Below, piece by piece: positions 8,391-15,324 of a stretch of 64,000 nt of DNA. Positions within the stretch are counted from its first letter, which is position 1. Every line of letters begins with the position of its first letter. The notes under the pieces are model-generated. The model was not told where the DNA came from, searched no databases, and saw only the letters and a list, made by a program, of their open reading frames with translations. The stretch covers positions 251,963-315,962 of the forward strand of contig NZ_BSTC01000004.1 in NCBI RefSeq assembly GCF_030269305.1, given 5' to 3'. The translations under genes were made by a program, and so were the position numbers. The DNA comes from Kineosporia sp. NBRC 101731 (GTDB taxonomy: Bacteria; Actinomycetota; Actinomycetes; Actinomycetales; Kineosporiaceae).

Positions 8391-8464
8391 AGCGAACGTT
8401 CGTTCTTGACAACGAGACCTCCGACTCCTAGCTTCAAAACGAATAACCGTTCTCCTTTAAGGAG
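8391..8464 (+). promoter_or_regulatory. Promoter and TetR operator for the 8474 gene
   Basis: A clear sigma-70-type promoter reads TTGACA (8406-8411), 17 bases, then TAGCTT (8429-8434). The perfect palindrome CGAACGTTCG (8393-8402) abuts the -35. A related imperfect site (GAATAACCGTTC, from 8441) lies just past the start point, so the TetR dimer could bracket the promoter. AAGGAG at 8459-8464 is the ribosome binding site. Confidence 0.7.
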
Positions 8465-8473
8465 CGAACGTCC

Positions 8474-9505
8474 ATGACCACGGACGGCGCCACGACTTCC
8501 CCCGCAGAACCCCAGAACTCCCCCTGGCCCCAGGTCGCCGTCACGGTGGCGGTGCTGACCGTGCTGATCAGCCTGATCCTGGTCGCGTTCGCCTGGCCGG
8601 CGGCGCGCTCCTCGGCCCACGACATCCCGATCGCGGTGGCCGGCCCCGCCGCAGCCGCCGACCCGGTCGTCGCCGCCCTGGAGCAACGCGACGCCGGGGC
8701 CTTCGACATCACCCGGGTCGACGACACCGCCGCGGCCGAGGCCGCCGTGCGCGACCGGGACGTCTACGGCGCGATCGACGTCAGCACCGGCACCCCACAG
8801 GTGCTCATCGCCTCGGCCGCCAGCCCGGTGATCGCGCAGACGCTGCAGGCTGTGGGGGCCGCCATGTCCTCGTCGGCCGGCCAGCCGGCCTCCGCCGTGC
8901 GCGACCTCGCTCCCCTGCCCGCCGACGACCCCCGCGGCGCGGGCCTGGCCGCCGGTTCACTGCCTCTGGTGCTCGGCGGCATGCTCGCCGCCCTGCTGCT
9001 GACCAACCGGGTGCGCGGAGCGTCGCGGCGCATCGTCGGGGCCCTGAGCTACTCGATCACCGGCGGCCTGGCCATGGCCGCGATCCTGCAGTTCTGGCTG
9101 GGCTCGCTGGAGGGCAGCTACTGGGCCAACGCCGGCGCGATCGCCCTGGCCGTCGGCGCCACCTCGGTCACCATCCTCGGCCTCGAGAGCCTGCTCGGCA
9201 CCGCCGGATTCGGCATCGGCGCCGCGACCATGATGCTGCTGGGCAACCCCTTCTCGGGCACGACCAGCGCCCCCGAGATGTTGCCGGGCTGGTCGGGTCA
9301 GGTGGGCCAGTTCCTGCCGCCGGGCGCGGCCGGGCACCTGCTGCGCTCCACCGCCTTCTTCGACGGCCACGGCGCGCAACAGTCGGTCGTCGTGCTCATC
9401 GTCTGGCTGCTGGCCGGAGCCGTTCTCGTGACGATCGGCAGCACCCGCTCATCCCACCGCACCCGTCCGGCGGTTCCGCAGCCGGCCGAACCCGCCCTGG
9501 CCTGA
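8474..9505 (+). CDS. Integral membrane protein, ABC-2-permease/YhgE-like
   Basis: The 343-residue product has one N-terminal membrane helix (about 22-42), then an external domain of about 120 residues containing IPIAVAGPAAAADPVVAALE and AAEAAVRDRDVYGAIDVST. About five more helices follow from residue 155 to 325. That is the topology of ABC-2-type and YhgE/Pip export permeases. No ATPase gene is adjacent, so it may use one encoded elsewhere or act alone. It is divergent from its likely TetR repressor. By analogy it may export a hydrophobic toxic compound. Confidence 0.7.
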   Translation: MTTDGATTSPAEPQNSPWPQVAVTVAVLTVLISLILVAFAWPAARSSAHDIPIAVAGPAAAADPVVAALEQRDAGAFDITRVDDTAAAEAAVRDRDVYGAIDVSTGTPQVLIASAASPVIAQTLQAVGAAMSSSAGQPASAVRDLAPLPADDPRGAGLAAGSLPLVLGGMLAALLLTNRVRGASRRIVGALSYSITGGLAMAAILQFWLGSLEGSYWANAGAIALAVGATSVTILGLESLLGTAGFGIGAATMMLLGNPFSGTTSAPEMLPGWSGQVGQFLPPGAAGHLLRSTAFFDGHGAQQSVVVLIVWLLAGAVLVTIGSTRSSHRTRPAVPQPAEPALA

Positions 9506-9526
9506 TCACTGCGCTCCGCCCACCGG

Positions 9527-9571
9527 ATCGGGGAAGTTTCGTGCGCTGTGACCGCACGGAACTTCCCCGAT
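9527..9571. terminator. Bidirectional terminator hairpin
   Basis: An inverted repeat with 19-base arms (one mismatch) and a 7-base loop begins ATCGGGGAAGTT and ends AACTTCCCCGAT. It lies between the convergent stops of the membrane protein and the NOS-like gene. Confidence 0.8.
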
Positions 9572-9603
9572 GACGATGACAGCCGGCGGCGGGAGACCGC
9601 GTG

Positions 9604-9613
9604 CGTGATCACG
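9604..9613. repeat. CGTGATCACG palindromic motif
   Basis: This perfect 10-base palindrome lies just before the 3' end of the NOS-like gene. The same decamer occurs at 50847-50856, and its outer part (CGTGATC...GATCACG) forms the ends of the large palindromes at 19232-19279 and 45621-45670. Confidence 0.5.
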
Positions 9614-9625
9614 GAACGGAAGAGC

Positions 9626-11785
9626 TCAGCCCCGGCGCAGAGCTGTGTGGTCCACCGGGCAGCCACCGTTCGCAGGGGCACCCTCATCGGCCCACACCGA
9701 CTCGTGCGGGTGCGGAGAGGTTGACCGCTCGGCCATCGTGACCGCGTGACGCCCGGTGCGCGACGATTCCAGGTCGGCCAGGTGCACGGGCACGTCGGGG
9801 CGCAGTGACTTCACCGAGAGCCAGTGCTTGACCAGCGCGGCACCCTGCTCCTGCGGCTTGTGCGGCATCGGGTGGCTGGGGAAACGGAATCGCGAGCCGA
9901 TGCGGTTGGAGGTCCACCCGGTGTCGTTCGGCGGCATCTCGCCGTGCGTGGCCTCGTGCCGCGTGCAGAACTTGGCGAAACCGTTCTGGCTGGAGGAGAG
10001 GTTGTTGAGCTTCATCCGGTTCTTCTTGAACCCGGCGCGCACGGCCCGCAATGTCGCGATCTCGATCTGGGCCATCTTGTACTCGTCGAAACGGTCAGTA
10101 CGCGAGAGCATCTGACGATCAACCGGACCGTGGATGGCCTCGCTGATCCGACCGACCCAGTCGTAGCGACGGGTGTCGAGGAAGTTGGTGGCCAGTTCCT
10201 CGTCCACGTACCAGCCGTTGAAGATCGTGCAGTAGCGCTGCCCGGCGATGTCGATGTCGAAGTTGGTCTGCAGCGGGATCGCCGGCCAGCATGCGAACGG
10301 CTCGCCGTACCCGGCGTCGTCACCCGCGGTGACGTCGGTCTCCGGGTGCCGCGGCCACGGGATGTCGATGAGGTACTGGGCGGCATTCGGCACGGACGCC
10401 ATGACCAGCTCGCCCTCCTCGCCCATCGCGATCATCGGCAGCACGTCGAAAGAGGCCGGGCGGTAACCGGGCATACGCTGGATCAGCGCGGAACCACCAT
10501 TACGGTGCACCCAGTCGGTGACGTCCAGATAGCCACCGTCGCCGACCCAGCCCTCCGGCGTGCGGTATCCCGCCGCGCGCAGCATCTGCTCGGTCACGAA
10601 CATCGGGCCCAGCTCACCGGGCGCCGTCGGCCCACCCAGCACCGTGATCACGGTCTGCGGCGGAACCGGCGCGCTCATCGCCATTTTCGCATGATCGACA
10701 ACAGCCTTCAGCAGGTCGACCGCACTGCGGGCCTCGGGCCGGTACTGGATCACGGCGTGCTGCAACGCGTGCTGACGCCCCGAGCAACGGTCGGAGTTGA
10801 TCCACGAATACCGCACCCAGAACTGCATCTCGTTCGGCTGCACGGTGAACGTGCGCCCGGGCCCGACCTCGGCCCGCAGCTCACGGATGCGGGCGCTGCG
10901 CGCGGCGTAGGTCAGGTCGGCCGCGGTGAAACCGCAGACCGAGGCCATCTCCTCGTCGCGTTCCAGCCACTCGTACATGAGCGCCCAGTCGCGCGCCACC
11001 CGCTCGGGGTCGATCGGCGCACGCTCGGTGTCGTGCCGGAACGCCGTGGTGTCCCGGAACACCGGGTGTTCCTGCGGGACATCCGAGAACGAGGTGCTTG
11101 AGGACGACGTTGTCACCGCCGGCGCGGTGGTCGCCGGGGAACCCGTGACCGGCGAGCCGGTGGCCGGGGACGCCGTGGTCATCGAGGGCATACCGGCTCT
11201 CGATGACACACCGGTCGAGGACGAGGTGGTCATCGCGGACGAGGTGGTCGCCGCCGATGCGGGGGTCACGGCCGAGGTGGGAATCGCAGCCGAGGTGGGG
11301 ATCGCGGGGGCCGCCGCCGGTGTCGCAGTGGCGGACAGGTGGCTCGCCGACGCCGTACCCGGGCCGTCGGTGAACGGCGGCACCGCGGCGATCGGCGGCA
11401 TCGGGGCGACGGGGGTGACCGGGGACGTCGGCGCGACCGAGGGTCGCGTCCCCGCCGAAGACCTCGCGGCCGTCGAAGACCTCGTGGTCACCGAAGACCT
11501 GGACGTCCCGGCGGGCATGGACGTCCCGGCGGGCAGGGCGGTCGTCGGCTGCGCGGAACTGACCGGCAGGCCCGACGGGGCAACACCCACCTGGGGGGCT
11601 GCCGTCAGACCCGCCGGTGGGGTCGGGGGCAGCGACGGGGTGGGCGCCGTGTCCGGCGAGGTGCTCACCGCGACGGTCGGCGCGCTCGCCTCGAACGAGT
11701 CGGCGCCCGCGGCGAAAGCCTGTGCGTTGGCCTCGAACGAGGGAAGCCCGAACCCGGCGCCGGAGTGCAGGTTCTGCTGGGTCAT
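9626..11785 (-). CDS. Divergent nitric-oxide-synthase-oxygenase-like haem protein with a long disordered N-terminal region
   Basis: The 719-residue product has two parts. Residues 1-235 are Ser/Thr/Ala/Pro-rich and should be disordered. Residues about 255-625 follow the NOS oxygenase fold order: YSWINSDRCSGR (W328, N330, R333, haem-ligand C334, G336, R337), ITVLGG, GYRPASFDVLPMIA, then IFNGWYVDEEL, where W525, Y526 and E530 match the arginine-binding FNGWYxxxE site. After that come IEIATLRAVRAGF and a closing GW. Bacterial NOS makes NO from L-arginine with borrowed reductase electrons; no reductase domain is present. One odd change: the Trp that normally stacks on the haem (Cys+6) is Ala340. 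The C-terminal tail carries GGCPVDH. The ATG overlaps the globin stop (ATGA). Confidence 0.75.
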   Translation of the reverse strand: MTQQNLHSGAGFGLPSFEANAQAFAAGADSFEASAPTVAVSTSPDTAPTPSLPPTPPAGLTAAPQVGVAPSGLPVSSAQPTTALPAGTSMPAGTSRSSVTTRSSTAARSSAGTRPSVAPTSPVTPVAPMPPIAAVPPFTDGPGTASASHLSATATPAAAPAIPTSAAIPTSAVTPASAATTSSAMTTSSSTGVSSRAGMPSMTTASPATGSPVTGSPATTAPAVTTSSSSTSFSDVPQEHPVFRDTTAFRHDTERAPIDPERVARDWALMYEWLERDEEMASVCGFTAADLTYAARSARIRELRAEVGPGRTFTVQPNEMQFWVRYSWINSDRCSGRQHALQHAVIQYRPEARSAVDLLKAVVDHAKMAMSAPVPPQTVITVLGGPTAPGELGPMFVTEQMLRAAGYRTPEGWVGDGGYLDVTDWVHRNGGSALIQRMPGYRPASFDVLPMIAMGEEGELVMASVPNAAQYLIDIPWPRHPETDVTAGDDAGYGEPFACWPAIPLQTNFDIDIAGQRYCTIFNGWYVDEELATNFLDTRRYDWVGRISEAIHGPVDRQMLSRTDRFDEYKMAQIEIATLRAVRAGFKKNRMKLNNLSSSQNGFAKFCTRHEATHGEMPPNDTGWTSNRIGSRFRFPSHPMPHKPQEQGAALVKHWLSVKSLRPDVPVHLADLESSRTGRHAVTMAERSTSPHPHESVWADEGAPANGGCPVDHTALRRG

Positions 11786-14025
11786 GCCGTGCCCTGCCAG
11801 GTCTCCGCCGGGTACCCCGGCTGCGGCTGCGTGTCGTCGGGCCCGATCTCGTCGTTCCCGTACTGCTGTTGCGCGTCGTACCGGGCCTGCTGCGCACGGT
11901 CGGCCTGGTCACGCTGCTGCTGGGTGTACCGGGGCGGGTGCGTGTAGGTGGCGGGTTCGGCGTGGGCCGGCTGCCCGGTGTAGGCAGCACGCTGCTGCAC
12001 GGCCCGGGAGCGCTCGCCGTACCCGGCCCGATCACCGCGGTCGGTGCGCCCGGCGTACCTCAACTGCTCCGGCTCCGACTGTCCAGCTTGTCCACCCTGT
12101 CGGGCCGACCCGGGCTCTTCGGCGTAACCCGGCTGGGCACCGTACTGCGACTGCCCGCCCTGACCCGGCTCGGAGTACCCCGGCTGCGCATAGGCGTCGG
12201 GGTTCTCGTACCCGGTCGGTTCCGCGCGCCCCGGCTCGGCGTATCCGGCCTGGTGGTCCGGCCCCGGGCGCTCGAAGTAACCCGGCTGCTCAGGGTGAAT
12301 AACCGGCCGGGCATACCCGGCCTGACCCTCACGCCCGGCCTGCGGGAAATACCCCGGCTGCTGGGCCCGGTCGGACTGGTCGAGGTCACCGGGCTGCTCG
12401 AAGTAGCTCTGCTGCCCAGCGGTACCCGGGCGCTGTGCGAACCCGGCCGACTGCTCGGCTCCACCGTGCGGCGCGGCGTATCCGGACGCCTCGCCGGCCT
12501 CGGGCTGCTCGAAGTAGCCCGGCTGCACGAGCGCACCGGTCTGGCCGGACTGCTCGTCATAGCCGCGCTGGCCGGCTTGATCGCCCGCAGCGGACTGCTG
12601 CCCCGGCAGACCCGGCCGACCCGCGTATCCCTGGCCGGCCGGCTCGAAGTACCCCTGCTGAGCCGCGGCACCCGTCTGGCCCGACTCCTCGAAATACCCC
12701 GGCTGCCCGATCGAACCGGTCTGCCCCGGCTCCTCGAAGTACCCCTGCTGAGCCACGGCACCGGTCTGGCCCGACTGCTCGAAATACCCCGGCTGATCGG
12801 CCTGGTCGGCCACTCCCGGCTGCCCGGCGTACCCGGCGTCGTGACCCGCTGGATCCGCGTAACCCTGCTGCCCCGAATATCCCGGCCGGCCGCCATTTCC
12901 AGGCTGCTCGGCATAACCCTGCTGGTCCGCGTATCCAGCCGACTCGGCGTATTCAGACTGTTCAGCGTATCCGGACTGCTCGGTGTAGCCCTGCTGATCC
13001 GGGTACCCGGCCTCGTTCGCGTAGTCCTGCTGCTGCGCGTAAGCGGCGTCTTCAGAACGCAGAACGGGCAGCTGAATGGCCGCCGTCTCACCGGTGTAGC
13101 GCTGCGGGGGCCGGGCGAACTGGGCGACCGCACTGGGCTGGGGCCGGACCTGGTTCTGGCCTGTCGAGGGCTGACCACCCTGGTTCCGGCTGATCTGGTT
13201 CTGCCCGGTCTGGTACTGACCGTGCGGATACTGGCTCACCGCCGGCTGGCCGGTGGGGTTCTGCCCCCGCGCCGGGTTCTGGGACCGGCCGCCGTACTGC
13301 GCCGGCTCGTCGTACTGTTCCAGGGAACCGGAGGCCTCAGCCTGCTCACCGCGTCGCGCGAGAGGGGTTCCCGGCTGCGCGGCGTACGGGGCGGCGTTCG
13401 GCTGCCCGTCCGGACCGGCCTGACCGTAGGAAGGCCCTGCCGGCAGGGCGTTCTGCTGCGTGGGCGGCGCACTGTAGTACTGCTGCTGACCGGTGTACTG
13501 CTCGGGCTGGTCGGCCTCGTAGTAGGGCCGCACCACCGCACCCTGCCGGGTCTCGGCCATCCGCTCGGCCTCTTCGGCCTCGTCGGCGCCCGCGATCATC
13601 ACGGCGGCCATCCACTCGTAGACGGCCATCCAGCACGAGGCGACCGTGGTCTCCAGGTCGCCGCCGTTGAGTTCGCGCAGGGCCCGCACCAGCGCATGGG
13701 CCACGTACGGGTAGAGGTCATTGGTCACGGAGTGCTTGCGCCGGTGCACGCCACCCCAGCGTCGCAGGTGGGACTCCACGGCCTCCGGATCGTCGAGGTG
13801 CTCGACCGTGAGCAGGATCGCCTTCAGCAGGCGCTCGTTCTGCTCGGTCATGTCCTCGGGAAAGAGTGCCCGCGCGTGCGGAGCCATGACAAAGAGCTGG
13901 CGGTAGAACTCCTGCGTCAGCTCGATGTGGTCCGGCGGCAGGGCGGCACAGCTCTTACGTACGACCGCGATGGTCCGCGGGTCGAAAGGAGGAAGCTCCT
14001 CCAATCGTCGCGGCTCGCGAAACAT
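11782..14025 (-). CDS. Single-domain globin fused to a long Gln/Gly/Tyr-rich repetitive tail
   Basis: Of 747 residues, about 15-145 form a flavohaemoglobin/Vitreoscilla-type globin. B10 Tyr is Y41 (QEFYRQLF), E7 Gln is Q62 (MTEQNERLL), proximal F8 His is H98 (RRKHSV), and Y105 follows. These are the residues of NO-dioxygenating globins. The usual FAD/NAD reductase domains are absent. Instead residues 165-747 are a low-complexity region of Gly, Gln, Tyr, Pro, Glu and Ala with tens of GY or Q-P-G-Y units, including a 15-residue tandem repeat at 411-460. GGGAG lies seven bases before the ATG. The next gene, the NOS-like oxygenase, starts inside the stop codon, so globin and NOS should be made together. 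Confidence 0.82.
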   Translation of the reverse strand: MFREPRRLEELPPFDPRTIAVVRKSCAALPPDHIELTQEFYRQLFVMAPHARALFPEDMTEQNERLLKAILLTVEHLDDPEAVESHLRRWGGVHRRKHSVTNDLYPYVAHALVRALRELNGGDLETTVASCWMAVYEWMAAVMIAGADEAEEAERMAETRQGAVVRPYYEADQPEQYTGQQQYYSAPPTQQNALPAGPSYGQAGPDGQPNAAPYAAQPGTPLARRGEQAEASGSLEQYDEPAQYGGRSQNPARGQNPTGQPAVSQYPHGQYQTGQNQISRNQGGQPSTGQNQVRPQPSAVAQFARPPQRYTGETAAIQLPVLRSEDAAYAQQQDYANEAGYPDQQGYTEQSGYAEQSEYAESAGYADQQGYAEQPGNGGRPGYSGQQGYADPAGHDAGYAGQPGVADQADQPGYFEQSGQTGAVAQQGYFEEPGQTGSIGQPGYFEESGQTGAAAQQGYFEPAGQGYAGRPGLPGQQSAAGDQAGQRGYDEQSGQTGALVQPGYFEQPEAGEASGYAAPHGGAEQSAGFAQRPGTAGQQSYFEQPGDLDQSDRAQQPGYFPQAGREGQAGYARPVIHPEQPGYFERPGPDHQAGYAEPGRAEPTGYENPDAYAQPGYSEPGQGGQSQYGAQPGYAEEPGSARQGGQAGQSEPEQLRYAGRTDRGDRAGYGERSRAVQQRAAYTGQPAHAEPATYTHPPRYTQQQRDQADRAQQARYDAQQQYGNDEIGPDDTQPQPGYPAETWQGTA
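12616..12795 (-). repeat. Tandem 45-base repeat encoding a 15-residue GYFE...GQTG unit
   Basis: Residues 411-425, 426-440, 441-455 and the start of a fourth copy share the pattern Q-P/Q-G-Y-F-E-x-x-G-Q-T-G-x-x-x at an exact 15-residue period. Looser copies continue to about residue 510 (EQSGQTGALV, QPGYFEQPE). The protein repeat is better kept than expected for a non-functional linker. Confidence 0.8.
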
Positions 14026-14094
14026 CCAGCACTCCCAAGAAATTCGTTTCAGGGCGACGGTTCAGGGTCACCGGATGAGGTTGCGTCGAAGACC

Positions 14095-14124
14095 GTTCTA
14101 CAGAGAAAACCCGGAAACATGCAA
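14095..14124 (-). promoter_or_regulatory. Candidate promoter of the globin-NOS operon
   Basis: Read on the minus strand, TTGCAT (14124-14119) is followed after 18 bases by TAGAAC (14100-14095), a fair sigma-70-like match in an AT-richer patch. The transcript would have a leader of about 60 bases with GGGAG before the globin ATG. Confidence 0.4.
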
Positions 14125-14386
14125 ACCCGACAGAACCTACGAAATTGATCACTCAAAGTTATCGACCGAGCACGCGTTGCACGTCATGCCTGGTGAAAGG
14201 CTCTGGCCAGAGCCAAGTTGGCCAGTTGAACATGCCCAACTCTGAGTTACACCAATGAATATTGGTCCGCAGGACGAGAAAGTCGGCGCGAGGTATTGAC
14301 ATGCTTGTCATCGATCAAGCAATGCGACGTAAAATCCCGGTAACGGATATCGGCCGACGCTGTGAAGATCGCCTCCTGGCAAGGCA

Positions 14387-14416
14387 TTGCCACCCGATGA
14401 TCACTGTTACTAGAAT
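14387..14416 (+). promoter_or_regulatory. Candidate promoter of the response-regulator gene
   Basis: TTGCCA (14387-14392), an 18-base spacer and TAGAAT (14411-14416) form a good sigma-70-like promoter about 70 bases before the start codon. Confidence 0.45.
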
Positions 14417-14493
14417 CACGCTCTAGATGTCTGTCGGTGGCCAGGGGATGGTGATGGGGATCAGCACCGCGCGCGACCGGCGCGCACCCCTGG

Positions 14494-15201
14494 GTGATGC
14501 CTGAACGCCGGATCAGCACCCTGATCGTCGATGCCGATCCGATCGTCGCCACCATGCACGCCCAGTACGTCGGCCAGACACCCGGTTTCATCGTCTCCGG
14601 CATCGCGAACACCGGCGCGGACATGCTGCGCCAGACGCAGCCCGCGGACCCCGACCTCATCCTGCTCGACCTGAACCTGCCCGATGCCAGCGGCCTGGAG
14701 CTGTGCCGCATCCTGCGGGCGCGTAACTCCACGGTCGACATCATGGTCATCACCTCGTCGCGCAACCTACTCCTGGTGCGACGCGCCATCAGCTTCGGCG
14801 TCGTCCACTACTTGCTCAAACCCCTTTATCTGCAGGACTTCCAAGAGCACCTGCGGCGCTACGCGGCCTTCCGCCGCCAGACCGCCCACTCCACCGGGCC
14901 GGTCAGCCAGCGTGACATCGACTCGGCCCTGGCCCTGCTGCGGCCCGACGTGCGAGCCGAAGTCGCTCCCGCACGCCTGTCGGCCCGCCGCACGCTCGAC
15001 AAGGTCGCAGCGCATCTGCGCACCACCCCCGACCCGGTCTCCGCCGACGAGGTGGCCCAGGCCCTGGGGATCTCCCGGGTAACGGCGCGGCACTACCTCG
15101 AAGAGCTCACCTCGCGGCACTTGGTGTCCCAGACGCAGCGTTACGGCACCTCCGGACGTCCCCGCAATCTCTACCGCTGGCACGCCGACCAGATGAGCTG
15201 A
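14494..15201 (+). CDS. Orphan CitB/DcuR-type response regulator
   Basis: The 235-residue product has an N-terminal receiver domain with the acidic pocket in TLIVDADP, the phospho-acceptor Asp in LILLDLNLPD, Thr/Ser in VMVITSS and Lys in YLLKPL. The C-terminal helix-turn-helix (VSADEVAQALGISRVTARHY, then GRPRNLYRW) is of the type seen in CitB, DpiA and DcuR, which normally answer to membrane histidine kinases sensing organic acids. No kinase gene is nearby. GTG 14494 and ATG 14497 are both possible starts; neither has a good ribosome site. It is divergent from the globin-NOS operon and may control it. Confidence 0.85.
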   Translation: MMPERRISTLIVDADPIVATMHAQYVGQTPGFIVSGIANTGADMLRQTQPADPDLILLDLNLPDASGLELCRILRARNSTVDIMVITSSRNLLLVRRAISFGVVHYLLKPLYLQDFQEHLRRYAAFRRQTAHSTGPVSQRDIDSALALLRPDVRAEVAPARLSARRTLDKVAAHLRTTPDPVSADEVAQALGISRVTARHYLEELTSRHLVSQTQRYGTSGRPRNLYRWHADQMS

Positions 15202-15324
15202 GGGTTACGTTTCAACGACAAAGCGTGACCATGGACAGTCCAAGAGGGCCCGATCGGGTGGTATCTGACACTCCCACGTGATCTACGGGACGGATGCCCG
15301 CTTCGTCATCCAGAATCGGCGACC

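Larger units (their letters stand above)
14026..14493. promoter_or_regulatory. 468-bp divergent control region with two dyads
   Basis: This gap between the globin operon and the response-regulator gene is markedly AT-richer than its surroundings. It contains ACCAAT-GAAT-ATTGGT (14251-14266) and TGACA-TGCT-TGTCA (14297-14310), both perfect inverted repeats with 4-base spacers, and CTAGA/TCTAG (14410-14426). These are good candidates for binding sites of the adjacent response regulator or another factor. No gene is seen in it. Confidence 0.5.

Noticed and set aside
12616..12795. Regular 45-base repeat considered as a CRISPR-like array.
   Set aside because: The repeats are contiguous, without unique spacers, and keep a 15-codon reading frame.
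11617..14148. An 843-codon open frame on the plus strand across the globin and NOS genes.
   Set aside because: It is antisense to the globin/NOS operon, has monotonous Leu/Arg/Gly composition and no family motif. It stays open only because of GC bias and the repeats in the real gene.
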